A stretch of 64,000 bases of DNA from Sphingomonas populi (GTDB taxonomy: Bacteria; Pseudomonadota; Alphaproteobacteria; Sphingomonadales; Sphingomonadaceae), in the NCBI RefSeq assembly GCF_004208535.1, contig NZ_SGIS01000017.1, forward strand, positions 1 through 64,000, in the 5' to 3' direction. This document shows, one piece after another, positions 18,169 to 27,617 of this stretch. The notes beneath the pieces were generated by a model, which did not search any database, was not told the origin of the DNA, and was given only the letters and a program-made list of their open reading frames with translations. Position 1 is the first letter of the stretch. Each line of letters starts with the position of its first letter. Position numbers and translations under genes: made by a program.

Positions 18169-20048
18169 TGGACGACCTGCTCGAACACTTCCTGATCGAA
18201 GGCCGCGATCTCGTCGCGCAGGCGCAGGCCGATCTCGCGACGCTGGCGCGCGACCCGGCCGATGCGCGCGCGATCGACAGCGCATTTCGTGCGGTCCACA
18301 CGCTGAAAGGGTCGGTCGGACTGTTCGACATGGCACCCGCCGAAACGCTGCTCCACGCCGCCGAGGATGTGCTGGAGCGCGCGCGCAAGGGCGATGTCGC
18401 GCTCGACGCGGCGACGGTGGCGACGCTGGTTGCGACGCTCGACCAGACCGATCGCTGGATCGATGCGCTAGAACGCGGCGACGCGATCGTGGCCGAGGCG
18501 AGCGCGGCGTCGCTGCCCGCCGAAACCGCGCCCGAGGCCGACTGGGCCGAGGCGCTGTGCGCCGCCGCGCGATTGACCGATGGCGCCGTGCCGCAGACCG
18601 CCTTTCGGTACACGCCCGATGCCGACTGCTTCTTTCGCGGTGACGATCCGCTCGCGATCGTCGGGGCCGTGCCCGATCTGCTCGCGCTGACCGCGTTGCC
18701 GGTCGCGGGCGCGTGGCCGACGCTCGATGCGTTGGAGCCGTTCCAGTGCGCCACCCGGCTGGAGGGGCTGAGCGGTGCGCCGGTTGCGGCGGTGCGCGCC
18801 GCGTTTCGCATGGTCTCCGATCAGGTCGAGCTCGCCGCCGTAACGCACCGCGCAGCGCCGGTTGCCGCCGCCGAGAGCGCCACCGCCGGCACCGCGTTGC
18901 TGCGCGTGGACCCGGCGCGGATCGACGCGCTGGGGGATGACCTTGGCGAGTTGGTGGTCGCCGCCAACACGCTCGCGCCGATCGCCGCGCGGCTCGACCG
19001 GATCGATGCCGGCGCCGCGCTGGAGCTGCGCGCCGCGCAGGCGCTGATCGGCCGTTCGGTCGGGGCGCTGTTGCGCACCGTGTCGGCGGTGCGGATGGTG
19101 TCGCTCGAACCGACGCTGCGCCGCCTGCCCCGGCTGGTCCGCGAGATCGCCGAGCAGCTCGGCAAGGCGGTGCGCTTCGACATGCGCGGGCACACCACCG
19201 AGGTCGATCGGCAGATCGCGGAAGGCGTGTTCGAGCCACTGCTTCACCTTGTCCGCAACGCGATCGACCACGGTATCGAGGATGGCGCCACCCGCGCCGC
19301 CGCCGGCAAGCCCGCCGAGGGGGCGCTGTCGCTTCACGTCGCGCGCGAAGGCGGGCAGATCGTCGTGACGCTCAGCGATGACGGTGCGGGCATCGACCCT
19401 GCCCGCATCCGCGCCACGGCAATTGCGCGCGGGCTGATCGACGCCGCAGCGGCCGACGCGCTGAGCGACGCGCAGGCGATGCGGCTGATCTTCCGCGCCG
19501 GCTTCTCGACCGCCGCTGCCGTCACCGGCGTCTCGGGGCGCGGCGTCGGCATGGATGCCGCGCTCGCCGCGATCGAGCGGTTGCGCGGTACGATCGAGAT
19601 CGACAGCACGCTTGGCACCGGCACGACCTTCCGGCTGCGCTTGCCGGTCCACGCCATCACCACCCAAATCCTCGTCGTCGAGGTCGGCGGCGACCGCTAC
19701 GGCGTCGCGCTCGACCAGATCGTCGAGACGGTCAAGGTCGGCGCGGATGCGCTGCGCCCGCTCGGCACCGGCACCGCCGTCGTGCTGCGCGACAAGACCG
19801 TGCCGGTGTTCGATCTCGCCACCTTGCTCGGCGGCGCCGGATCAGCCGGCGGGAACGCGCGACTGCTCGTCACGCAGGCGGATGGCGCGCTGGTGGCGGT
19901 GCGTGTCGATGGCTTCGGCGAGCGGATCGACACGTTGGTGCGTGCGCCCAGTGGCGTGCTCGCGGCAGTGCCCGGCGTCACCGGCACCGCGCTGACCGGC
20001 AACGGTGACGTGCTGCTGGTGCTCGATCTGTCCGAGCTGGTGGCATGA
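18168..20048 (+). CDS. cheA: chemotaxis histidine kinase CheA
   Basis: A 626-residue CheA. Domains in order: Hpt/P1 with phospho-acceptor His44 (AVHTLKGSVGL); a poorly conserved 130-230 region that may be P2; the P3 dimerisation helices (about 250-300); the P4 ATPase with N box LVRNAIDHGIEDG, G1 SDDGAGIDP and G2 SGRGVGMD; and a C-terminal CheW-like P5 (ILVVEVGGDRYGVALDQIVE). It would phosphorylate the CheY and CheB of this cluster. GTG 18165 directly precedes ATG 18168 in frame; the ATG is preferred. Its stop overlaps the STAS gene (ATGA). Confidence 0.94.
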   Translation: MDDLLEHFLIEGRDLVAQAQADLATLARDPADARAIDSAFRAVHTLKGSVGLFDMAPAETLLHAAEDVLERARKGDVALDAATVATLVATLDQTDRWIDALERGDAIVAEASAASLPAETAPEADWAEALCAAARLTDGAVPQTAFRYTPDADCFFRGDDPLAIVGAVPDLLALTALPVAGAWPTLDALEPFQCATRLEGLSGAPVAAVRAAFRMVSDQVELAAVTHRAAPVAAAESATAGTALLRVDPARIDALGDDLGELVVAANTLAPIAARLDRIDAGAALELRAAQALIGRSVGALLRTVSAVRMVSLEPTLRRLPRLVREIAEQLGKAVRFDMRGHTTEVDRQIAEGVFEPLLHLVRNAIDHGIEDGATRAAAGKPAEGALSLHVAREGGQIVVTLSDDGAGIDPARIRATAIARGLIDAAAADALSDAQAMRLIFRAGFSTAAAVTGVSGRGVGMDAALAAIERLRGTIEIDSTLGTGTTFRLRLPVHAITTQILVVEVGGDRYGVALDQIVETVKVGADALRPLGTGTAVVLRDKTVPVFDLATLLGGAGSAGGNARLLVTQADGALVAVRVDGFGERIDTLVRAPSGVLAAVPGVTGTALTGNGDVLLVLDLSELVA

Positions 20049-20272
20049 GCGTCCGAGTCGAAGCCGGGATGATCCATCTCGAAGGCCGCTGTCTGGTCGA
20101 GGATGCCGAACCGCTGCTGCTCGCCTTGCAGGACAATGCCGACGCGACCGTGTCGCTCGCGGGGGCGACCCGGCTGCACATGGCGGTGGTGCAAGTGTTG
20201 CTCGCCGCGCGACCGCCGTTGGCCAATATTCCCGTTGATCTGGGCGCGGCGCGGTTTCTTCTCGCACTTTGA
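20045..20272 (+). CDS. small STAS-like protein of the chemosensory operon
   Basis: A 75-residue protein starting in an ATGA overlap with cheA. The pattern (hydrophobic strand, then a Leu-rich helix, then TVSLAGATRLHMAVVQVLLAARPP) fits a short STAS domain of the anti-sigma-antagonist type. The position where such proteins carry a phosphorylatable Ser (usually D-S-[SA]-G) reads RLHM, so regulation by serine phosphorylation is unlikely. STAS proteins occur in several alphaproteobacterial che clusters, but their task there is not something I can state. Function is inferred only from fold-like pattern and position. Confidence 0.65.
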   Translation: MSVRVEAGMIHLEGRCLVEDAEPLLLALQDNADATVSLAGATRLHMAVVQVLLAARPPLANIPVDLGAARFLLAL

Positions 20273-20358
20273 TCTGGATCAGTCCATCCCGTGACGACTT
20301 TGCCTAAGCCGGCGGTATACGCGTGCCATCTGCCCGCACGGGCGCCTCGGAGTTCTCA

Positions 20359-20742
20359 ATGCCCGTAAACGTCCTGATCGTCGATGACAGCAAGCTCGCG
20401 CGGATTGTTGCCGGCAAGGCGCTCGCCGCGCTCCAGCCCGAATGGTCGAAGGTCGAGGCGGGTGGTGGCGTGCAGGCGCTGGACCTCATCGACCAGACGC
20501 CGGTCGATCTCGCGCTGATCGATTACAATATGACCGAGATGGACGGACTCGAACTCGCCGGCGCTTTGCGCCAGCGTTTCCCGGATATGCCGATCGCAAT
20601 CATCACCGCCAACATCCAGGACGAGATCGTCGCGCGCGCGCGCGCGGTGGGCGCGGCGTTCGTCGCCAAGCCGGTCACGCCCGAGGGTCTCGAAGGCTTC
20701 CTGTCGGGGGCCGCGTTGCGGCTGCGCGCGGCGCGATCATGA
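20359..20742 (+). CDS. cheY: single-domain response regulator, CheY-like
   Basis: A 127-residue receiver with no output domain. It has the acidic pocket IVDDSKLAR, the phospho-acceptor Asp55 in ALIDYNMTEMDG, Thr in AIITAN and Lys in FVAKPV. It would be phosphorylated by CheA and act on the motor or another effector. Start ATG 20359 gives MPVNVLIVDD; the upstream in-frame ATG at 20323 adds residues not typical of CheY. A 86-nt gap precedes it, the longest in the operon, so a secondary promoter is possible. The stop overlaps the cheC start. Confidence 0.9.
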   Translation: MPVNVLIVDDSKLARIVAGKALAALQPEWSKVEAGGGVQALDLIDQTPVDLALIDYNMTEMDGLELAGALRQRFPDMPIAIITANIQDEIVARARAVGAAFVAKPVTPEGLEGFLSGAALRLRAARS

Positions 20743-21377
20743 TGCCCGAGGGGGTGGCGCTCGGCGATCTCGAACGCGACGCGCTGACCGAGATCGTCAA
20801 CATCGGCGTCAGCCGCGCGGCCTCCAACCTGCGCAAGATGATCGGCGACCATGTCATCCTCTCGGTGCCGTCGATCGACGTGGTCAGCCAGCGGCGTGCC
20901 GCGCGCCTCATCACCGAACGCGAAGCGACCGATCTGATCGCGGTACGGCAGGATTTCACCGGGCCTTTCTGCGGGCGCGCGCTGCTGATCTTTCCAGAGG
21001 CCAACAGCCTGCAACTGGTTCGCGCGGTGACGCAGGGCGAGCTTTCGCCTGAAGAGGTGATCGAAATCGAGCGCGAGGCGCTGGTCGAGACCGGCAACGT
21101 CATCCTCAATTCGTGCCTGGCGACGATGGCAAATCTGCTCAAAAGCTCGCTGTCGATGACGATCCCGGAGCTGCTGCGCGGATCGGGCGCGATGCTGTTC
21201 GAGGTCGACGAGACGTCGCCGAGCGACGGGCTGGTCCTGTTCCTCTACATCGATTTCGCGGTGCGCCGCCTCGATATCCGTGGCTATATCGCGATGATCA
21301 TGGACCTGCCCGCGTTGGAGACGTTGCGCGCGTTGCTCGACGATTTCATCGCGCGCGTGGTCGGCGACGATGCCTGA
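20739..21377 (+). CDS. cheC: CheC-type CheY-P phosphatase
   Basis: A 212-residue CheC/FliY-family protein. Two copies of the phosphatase signature [D/S/E]-x3-E-x2-N-x~22-P are visible: DALTEIVNIG with Pro later in ILSVP, and EALVETGNVILNS with Pro in TIPELL. Two motifs distinguish CheC from single-motif variants. It would dephosphorylate CheY-P, replacing CheZ, which is not seen here. CheC is best known from Firmicutes and archaea. ATG 20739 overlaps the cheY stop (ATGA); a second ATG follows at once. It overlaps the next gene by 8 nt. Confidence 0.82.
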   Translation: MMPEGVALGDLERDALTEIVNIGVSRAASNLRKMIGDHVILSVPSIDVVSQRRAARLITEREATDLIAVRQDFTGPFCGRALLIFPEANSLQLVRAVTQGELSPEEVIEIEREALVETGNVILNSCLATMANLLKSSLSMTIPELLRGSGAMLFEVDETSPSDGLVLFLYIDFAVRRLDIRGYIAMIMDLPALETLRALLDDFIARVVGDDA

Positions 21378-23349
21378 CGCCGCCGCCGAGGCGGAACGGT
21401 TGCTCGCGATGCTCGCCGCAGCGGGCGCGAGCGGAACGTGGGATTGGGACATCGTCGCGGATCGGCTGCGTGTCGATCAACGCTTCGCCGAATTATACGG
21501 TTTCGATCCGGCTGCCGGATTGGCCGACCTGCCGACCGCGCGCTTCTTCGCCGCGATCCACCCGGATGATCGCCCGCGCATCCGCATCGCGGTGGCGGCG
21601 ATCCTGGCCGGCGCCGAGCTGTTCTCCAAGGAGTTCCGCATCGTCACGCCCGCCGGCACGACTTTGTGGATGCACGCGCGCGGGCAGAGTCACCTCGACG
21701 CGATGGACGAGCCGGTGCGCTTCACTGGCCTGCTCGTCGATGTCACCGAACGCAAGCGCGCCGAGGAACGGCTGCGCATCGCGCAGTCGGCGGGCGGCGT
21801 CGGCAGCTTCGAATATAGCGACGGCTTCGCCACCGCGACCGTCTCCGAGGAATTCTGCCGGCTGCTCGGGTTGCATCCGGCGCAGGCGCTGCCGGTGCGG
21901 ACGATCAACGGCGTGCTCAGCGACAGCGCCGTGCCGCTGATCCCCGAACCCGATCGCGAACCGCCGCCCGAGACGCTCGACCACGTCTTCCGCGTGCGGC
22001 GCGCGGACGACGGCGGCGAACGCTGGATCGCGCGGTGTGGCGAGATCCTGCGCGAAGGCTCGGGCTACCGGCTGGTCGGCGTGATCTACGACGTGACGCG
22101 CGCCAAGGAGCAGGAAGCCCGGCTGCGCGAGCTCAACGAAACGCTCGAGATGCGCGTCGCCAGCGTGATCGCCGAGCGGCAGGAGGCCGAGGAGGCGCTG
22201 CGCCAGGCGCAGAAAATGGAGGCGGTCGGCCAGCTCACCGGCGGCATCGCGCATGATTTCAACAATTTGCTGACGATCATCATCGGCAATATCGATACCG
22301 TGTTGCGCCGTTTCGACCCGGCGACCGACCCGCGCGCGCGGCGCGCGCTGGAGAACGCGCTCAAGGGCGCGGACCGCGCCGCCTCGCTCACCCAGCGGCT
22401 GCTCGCTTTCTCGCGCCGCCAGCCGCTCGCCCCCAAACGGATCGAGGTCGATCGGCTGTTGTCGGGCATGTCCGACCTGCTGACGCGTTCGATCCCCGAG
22501 GCGATCGCGATCCAGATCGCGCCCGCCGCCGATCTGTGGAGCATCGAGGCCGATCCGCATCAGCTCGAAAACGTCATCCTCAACCTCGCGGTCAACGCGC
22601 GCGACGCGATGCCCGATGGCGGATCGCTGACGATCGCGGCGCGCAACGTGACCGTCGGTACGGAGGGCGAGCCGATCGCGGGCGTGCCCGGTGGCGCTTA
22701 TGTGATGATCCAGGTGACGGATAGCGGCATCGGCATGACCGCAGACACGATCGCCAAGGTGTTCGACCCGTTCTTCACCACCAAGGAGGTCGGCAAGGGC
22801 ACCGGCCTCGGCCTGTCGATGGTCTATGGCTTCGTCAAACAGAGCGGCGGGCATATCGACATCGACTCGACGCCCGGCCAAGGCACCTGCGTATCGATTT
22901 TCCTGCAACGCCAGTTCGACAGTGGTGCCGAGCGCCACGAGGATATCGAGGCGCCTGCCGCCCAGCCGGGCAAGTTCTCCGAAACGATCCTCGTCGTCGA
23001 GGATGATGACGATGTCCGCGCCTATACGGTCGGCATCCTGCGCGAGCTTGGCTACCGCGTGGTCGAGGCGCATGACGGCGCTGCGGCGCTGCGGCTGCTG
23101 GAACGACAAGAGACCTCGATCTCGCTGCTGCTGACCGACGTGGTCATGCCGCAGATGTCCGGTCAGGACCTCGCGGTGCGCGTGGGGGCGATGCAGGGCG
23201 ATATCAGGGTGCTCTACGCCTCCGGTTATACGCGCGAGGCGATCATGCGCGACGGGCGGCTGGAGCCGGGGGTGGACCTGATCTCCAAGCCGTTCACCTA
23301 CCACACGCTCGCGGCGAAGGTGCGCGATCTGCTCGACCGGGTGCAATAA
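21370..23349 (+). CDS. PAS-containing hybrid sensor histidine kinase
   Basis: A 659-residue cytoplasmic hybrid kinase. Domains: a PAS/PAC module (about 10-135, [20 protein letters not shown], ending [13 protein letters not shown]), a second divergent PAS (about 140-245, ending [12 protein letters not shown]), a coiled coil, HisKA with His295 in [11 protein letters not shown], HATPase ([33 protein letters not shown]) and a C-terminal receiver with Asp590 ([13 protein letters not shown]). No membrane segment is present. It overlaps cheC by 8 nt, so it belongs to the chemosensory operon and may feed a second input into CheY or an unlinked regulator. Confidence 0.9.
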   Translation: MPDAAAEAERLLAMLAAAGASGTWDWDIVADRLRVDQRFAELYGFDPAAGLADLPTARFFAAIHPDDRPRIRIAVAAILAGAELFSKEFRIVTPAGTTLWMHARGQSHLDAMDEPVRFTGLLVDVTERKRAEERLRIAQSAGGVGSFEYSDGFATATVSEEFCRLLGLHPAQALPVRTINGVLSDSAVPLIPEPDREPPPETLDHVFRVRRADDGGERWIARCGEILREGSGYRLVGVIYDVTRAKEQEARLRELNETLEMRVASVIAERQEAEEALRQAQKMEAVGQLTGGIAHDFNNLLTIIIGNIDTVLRRFDPATDPRARRALENALKGADRAASLTQRLLAFSRRQPLAPKRIEVDRLLSGMSDLLTRSIPEAIAIQIAPAADLWSIEADPHQLENVILNLAVNARDAMPDGGSLTIAARNVTVGTEGEPIAGVPGGAYVMIQVTDSGIGMTADTIAKVFDPFFTTKEVGKGTGLGLSMVYGFVKQSGGHIDIDSTPGQGTCVSIFLQRQFDSGAERHEDIEAPAAQPGKFSETILVVEDDDDVRAYTVGILRELGYRVVEAHDGAAALRLLERQETSISLLLTDVVMPQMSGQDLAVRVGAMQGDIRVLYASGYTREAIMRDGRLEPGVDLISKPFTYHTLAAKVRDLLDRVQ

Positions 23350-23369
23350 GGCGAGGATGCCTCCACCGC

Positions 23370-23428
23370 CGTTCGTGCCGATCCCTTTCGGCTGGCTGGC
23401 AAGCCAGCCGCTGGGCTCGACACGAACG
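23370..23428. repeat. degenerate REP-like repeat between convergent genes
   Basis: CGTTCGTGCCG at the left and CTCGACACGAACG at the right are the outer ends of the TTCGTCCCGAGC family. The centre is replaced by a perfect inverted pair GGCTGGCT/AGCCAGCC around a 4-nt loop. It lies between the convergent hybrid kinase and dipeptidase genes, where it could serve as a bidirectional terminator. Confidence 0.6.
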
Positions 23429-23452
23429 GGTTGGGGAGTGGGTGCGGCTAAC

Positions 23453-24718
23453 TCAGTTCGTCACCGGCACCTTCGGCAGCGATGCCGGGTCGGCCAGGGA
23501 TTGCGCGGCGCGCAGGACGCGTAGCGCGTTGCCGCCCCAGATTTTGCCGATGTCGGCCGGGCTATAGCCCGCCTTGAGCAACGCCGCCGTCACCTTGGGA
23601 TAGGCGGTGATGTCCTCCAGACCGTCGAGACCGCCGCCGCCATCGAAATCGCCGCTGATGCCGACATGGTCGATCCCGACGACTTTGATCGCGTGGAGCA
23701 AATGCTGCATGAACATGTCGAAGTTGGCGCGCGGTGCCGGAAATTGCGTTTCGATCGCCTTGCGCCGGGCGATCAGCGCGCGGCGTTCGGCGACGCTCAT
23801 CGTATCGGCTTTCTCATAGCCCGCCATCAGCTCCTTCATAGCCGCGTCGCGCGCGGCGCTGGCGGCGGGGGGATCGACCATATAGCCGCTATAGGCGTTG
23901 ATCTGGATGACGCCGCCCTTGGCCGCGACCAGCTTCGCATCCTCGTCGGAGACGTTACGCGGATGGTTGTGGATCGCGCGCATACCCGAATGCGACAGGA
24001 TGATCGGCGCGCTCGACAGCATCACGGTCTGGCGCAGCACGTCGTCCGACGCGTGGCTGACGTCGAGCACCACGCCGAGCTTGTTGGCCTCGGCGACGGC
24101 TTCCTTGCCCTTGGGCGACAGGCCGTGCCATTCGGGCGTATCGGTCGCGCTGTCGGCGAGGTCGTTGTTCTTGAAGTGGACCAGCCCCATCATCGTCACG
24201 CCGAGACCGCGGAAGGTCCGCATCAGCGTGAGGTCGCCCTCGAACGGATAGCCGTTCTCCATGCTCAGGAACACGAAGCGCTTGTGCGCTGCCACCGCCT
24301 TGGCGGCGTCATCGGCGGTGAGCGCGAGTGCGAACACGTCGCTGTGCCGGGCCACCATCTCGCGGATCTGCACCGCGCGCTGGATGCCGAAATCGCGCGC
24401 GGCACGATCGCCGACCGGCGTGCGCGGGCCTGACGGCGTGTAGATCGCGAAGAAGCCGCCATCGACGCCGCCTTGCACCATGCGCGGGTAATCGACCTGG
24501 TCGCCATCGGTCGCGGTGGCGTGACGGTCCATGATGCTCCAGCCGGGGCGGCCGAGATTGGCGGGGGTGTCGAAATGCGTATCGAGCACGATCAGCGTTT
24601 CGTGGATCGCACGGGCCGGATCGGCGGGCGCTTTCCTGCTCGCCGCATATCCCGCGCCGCCAATCAGCAAGGCGCCGCTCGCCAGCAGCGCCGTTACGCG
24701 ATTTCGTCCGTTGACCAC
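23453..24718 (-). CDS. exported M19-family (membrane) dipeptidase
   Basis: A 421-residue peptidase M19 / renal dipeptidase homologue, a binuclear zinc enzyme cleaving dipeptides, often with a D-residue. Seen motifs: LDTHFDTP near the N-terminus, FLSMENGYPFEGD, VLDVSHASDDVL, ILSHSGMRAI and HVGISGDFDGGG. An N-terminal hydrophobic segment (VTALLASGALLIGGAGYA) indicates export to the periplasm. The start is GTG 24718, the best placed before the signal peptide; the ATG at 24726 is out of frame. It stands alone, converging on the chemosensory operon. Confidence 0.9.
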   Translation of the reverse strand: MVNGRNRVTALLASGALLIGGAGYAASRKAPADPARAIHETLIVLDTHFDTPANLGRPGWSIMDRHATATDGDQVDYPRMVQGGVDGGFFAIYTPSGPRTPVGDRAARDFGIQRAVQIREMVARHSDVFALALTADDAAKAVAAHKRFVFLSMENGYPFEGDLTLMRTFRGLGVTMMGLVHFKNNDLADSATDTPEWHGLSPKGKEAVAEANKLGVVLDVSHASDDVLRQTVMLSSAPIILSHSGMRAIHNHPRNVSDEDAKLVAAKGGVIQINAYSGYMVDPPAASAARDAAMKELMAGYEKADTMSVAERRALIARRKAIETQFPAPRANFDMFMQHLLHAIKVVGIDHVGISGDFDGGGGLDGLEDITAYPKVTAALLKAGYSPADIGKIWGGNALRVLRAAQSLADPASLPKVPVTN

Positions 24719-24870
24719 TGCGCCATCCCTTTATGTTTGCACGTGCAGCATGGTCGGGGCGGCGGCGCGGTTCGTCAAGCGGTGGATCGACCTATTCACG
24801 CGTCGAGCCACATCAAACCGATGCCGGGATCGGCCTTGCGGCGGACCTGGCATCCTCCGAAAGGCGGCGC

Positions 24871-25413
24871 TCAGGCCTCGCGCCATTCGCCGGGCGCGAG
24901 GCCGGCGGCGGTCCAGTCACCGATGCTCCAGCGGATCAACCGCAATGTCGGGTAGCCGACCGCCGCCGTCATGCGGCGGACCTGCCGGTTGCGGCCCTCG
25001 CGGATCGTCAACCGTACCCAGCCATCGGGGATGTTCGCCCGCACGCGGATCGGCGGATCGCGCGGCCACACCGCTGGCGCGTCGATACGGTCGGCTTCGG
25101 CGGGCAGCGTCAAGCCATCCTTGAGCGCGACCCCGTGCCTCAACCGATCGAGCGCCTGGTCATCGACCTCCCCTTCGACGTGGACGAGATAGGTCTTGGG
25201 CAGCTTGAATTTGGGATCGGCGATCCGGGCCTGGAGGCGGCCATCGTCGGTCAGCACGAGCAGCCCCTCGCTGTCGCGATCCAGCCGCCCGGCGGGGTAG
25301 ACCCCGGGCAGATCGATGAAGTCCGACAGCGTGGCACGCGCATCCGCCGTGCCGCGATCGGTGAACTGGCTCAGCATGCCATAGGGTTTGTTGAACAGAA
25401 TCACGCGCGCCAT
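24871..25413 (-). CDS. 23S rRNA pseudouridine synthase, RluE/RsuA type
   Basis: A 180-residue RsuA/RluB/E/F-family pseudouridine synthase. It begins [18 protein letters not shown], has the catalytic segment [18 protein letters not shown] with the essential Asp, and ends with [20 protein letters not shown]. The protein lacks the N-terminal S4 RNA-binding domain found in RsuA and RluB, as RluE does, so RluE is the closest assignment. ATG 25413 gives the conserved N-terminus; GTG 25443 upstream would add ten unrelated residues. Confidence 0.88.
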   Translation of the reverse strand: MARVILFNKPYGMLSQFTDRGTADARATLSDFIDLPGVYPAGRLDRDSEGLLVLTDDGRLQARIADPKFKLPKTYLVHVEGEVDDQALDRLRHGVALKDGLTLPAEADRIDAPAVWPRDPPIRVRANIPDGWVRLTIREGRNRQVRRMTAAVGYPTLRLIRWSIGDWTAAGLAPGEWREA

Positions 25414-25567
25414 GCCACCGCCTTTGGACGATGGCGACACCACGGTCGAGTGCGCTTCGCCGCCGCGTCTCAGCTATGGACCTCCTGCTCCAACGCTTGG
25501 CGGACGCTCGTCCGGGGCTTGGGATCGTCACGCAACCGTCACCACCATAGGGTAGACGGAAGCCCCG

Positions 25568-26497
25568 ATGGCAACGAATCACCAGCATCTGCGCGCGTTC
25601 CACGCGATCGCGGTGGAAGGCGGCGTGTCGCGGGCGGCGCGGCGGCTCAACGTGTCGCAGCCGACCTTGTCGCAGCAGCTCAAGGCGCTCGAAAGCCGCT
25701 ACGGCGTGACGTTGTTCGAAAGCCGAAAGGTGCCGCTGCGGCTCTCCCCCGCCGGGCGCGACCTGCTCGCGCTGACGCGCAAATTGTTCGCGACGGCGGC
25801 GGATATCGACGATCTGCTCGGCGACACCGCCGATCCGGCCGGCGGCGCGCTCCGGCTCGGGTCGGATTCGCCGCTCTACGCCGCGCAATTGGTCGAGCAA
25901 TTCCATCGCCGCCACCCCGATACCGGCATCCAGATCCGCATGGGCAATGCGCGCGAGGTGATGCGCTGGCTCGACGAGGCCGAGATCGACGCTGCCGTCG
26001 CCAGCGATCCGCCCGCGCAAAGCGCGTTCAGCTACGATCCTTTGTTCACCGATCGCCTCGCCTGCGCGATGCGCCACGATCATCCGCTCGCGCGCCACGC
26101 CAAGGTGCCGATCCGCGCGCTCGCCGACGAGACGCTGATCCTGCGCGAGCCGACCTCAAAGACGCGCGCCTTCACCGAACGCGCGCTCGGTGACGCCGAA
26201 GTGCGGCCGCGCGCGACGCTGGAACTGCAAAGTCGCGAGACGATCCGCGAGGGGATCGCGCTCGGACTCGGCATCAGCATCTTCCTCACCTCGGAATGCC
26301 CGCCCGACCCGCGCATCACCTACCGCCCGCTTGATACCGGCGCGCGCGATTACCAGCTCCGCAGCTATCTGGTCTGCCAGAGCGACAGGCGGCGCAGCGC
26401 GATGATGCGCGCTTTGCGCGAGATCGCGCTGGAGATGCGGGTGGTGGACGAGACCGGGGAGATCAGCCCGGCCGCCGTGCCAGCACCGAGCAACTGA
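25568..26497 (+). CDS. LysR-family transcriptional regulator
   Basis: A 309-residue LysR-type regulator: HTH at residues 6-65 (HLRAFHAIAVEGGVSRAARR, NVSQPTLSQQLKALE) and a substrate-binding domain at about 92-295. The effector is unknown. The family resemblance I perceive is to regulators linked to aminoethylphosphonate use, but no phosphonate gene is nearby, so I do not assign it. Its 3' end overlaps the convergent methyltransferase gene by 35 nt. The neighbour upstream is the divergent pseudouridine synthase. Confidence 0.85.
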   Translation: MATNHQHLRAFHAIAVEGGVSRAARRLNVSQPTLSQQLKALESRYGVTLFESRKVPLRLSPAGRDLLALTRKLFATAADIDDLLGDTADPAGGALRLGSDSPLYAAQLVEQFHRRHPDTGIQIRMGNAREVMRWLDEAEIDAAVASDPPAQSAFSYDPLFTDRLACAMRHDHPLARHAKVPIRALADETLILREPTSKTRAFTERALGDAEVRPRATLELQSRETIREGIALGLGISIFLTSECPPDPRITYRPLDTGARDYQLRSYLVCQSDRRRSAMMRALREIALEMRVVDETGEISPAAVPAPSN

Positions 26498-27404
26498 TCG
26501 ACAGTTTGTGCTTTTCCGCGCGCGCGAGCGTGGTGCCCGACATCGGGAAGGCCACCGCGTCGATCACCTCCAGCCCGGCCTCACGCGCGATCGCCTGCGC
26601 GTGATCGAGACCTTCGAACAGGAAGATATGGTCGGGCGCGGGGCTGTTGGCGGGGACGTTGATCCACAGCAAGCCGCCGGGGACGAGCCAGCGCGCCGCC
26701 GACTGGAGCGCGGCGACGGGCTGTTCGAGATGTTCGAGAATCTCGCTCATGACGATGCCGTCGAACAAGGCGTCCTCGCCCGGCGCCGGCGCCGCGAACA
26801 AATCCTGTAGCGTGAGATCGACCGGCGCGGTGACGCCGAGCAGATCGAGCGCGTGGCGGGTCTTGGCGATGCTGGTCGGGCTGACATCCCACGCCGCGAT
26901 TCTGGACAGATGCCCGGAGGCGGCGGCGAAATAGAGCAACAGGCCGTGGCCGGGGCCGATCTCCAAGTGACGGCCGCCGGCGGGCAGGCGCGGCAGATAG
27001 GTATCGACGAAATAGGCGAAGGCGTGCGCGTGGTTCGACCACAGCACGTCGGACAGCAGCAGACCGTTCATATAGCGATTCATGAACGGCGCGTTGGCGT
27101 AGCATTCGCGGTTGGCGTCCTCGAAACGGCTCAGCCGGTAGCTGTCGTGTCGGCGGAAATGGATTTCCTCGGGCAACACGATCTCTTCGCACAGGAAACG
27201 GTAATCCGCGACCAGCGCGGGCAAACCGCCCTCGATATCGGGCGCGAGCTTAAGGATCGCGTCGCTAAGCCGTTCGGACACGTCGAGCACCGCGTCGGAG
27301 CGGCCGGCGAGGCTCTTGGCGATGAAGCCGCCATGCTCGGGCCACGCTGCGGCGACGGTATCCGCGATCGTGCGCAGGGCGATCCGCGAGCCGGTATCGG
27401 TCAT
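26463..27404 (-). CDS. class I SAM-dependent methyltransferase
   Basis: A 313-residue protein with a Rossmann-type methyltransferase domain in its C-terminal two thirds: motif I HLEIGPGHGLLLYFAA (about residue 148), acidic motif AAWDVSPTSI, motif IV FDGIVMSEILEHLEQP and post-motif WLVPGGLLWINVPAN. The N-terminal 130 residues form an extra helical region seen in small-molecule or glycan methyltransferases. Substrate unknown. ATG 27404 starts MTDTGSRIALRTIAD; the earlier in-frame start has no ribosome binding site. It diverges from the MBOAT operon, so glycan modification is possible but unproven. Confidence 0.8.
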   Translation of the reverse strand: MTDTGSRIALRTIADTVAAAWPEHGGFIAKSLAGRSDAVLDVSERLSDAILKLAPDIEGGLPALVADYRFLCEEIVLPEEIHFRRHDSYRLSRFEDANRECYANAPFMNRYMNGLLLSDVLWSNHAHAFAYFVDTYLPRLPAGGRHLEIGPGHGLLLYFAAASGHLSRIAAWDVSPTSIAKTRHALDLLGVTAPVDLTLQDLFAAPAPGEDALFDGIVMSEILEHLEQPVAALQSAARWLVPGGLLWINVPANSPAPDHIFLFEGLDHAQAIAREAGLEVIDAVAFPMSGTTLARAEKHKLSISCSVLARRPG

Positions 27405-27617
27405 GTCATCTCCAGTTGCCGGGGACCCGCGCATGGCGTGGCCGCTTGCGTGTTATAACCATGCTGCGTCGCAAGGGGCAACGCCGCCGCGTTGCGGAAA
27501 TCCGCGACGGGACGGCTGGACAAATCCCGCGCTTGGCCGCACCAGTGCAATCGGGTGCTGCAGGACTGTAAGGTCCATGCGGCGGGGCAATCAACGGCTT
27601 GGCGGGCAGCTTAATCG

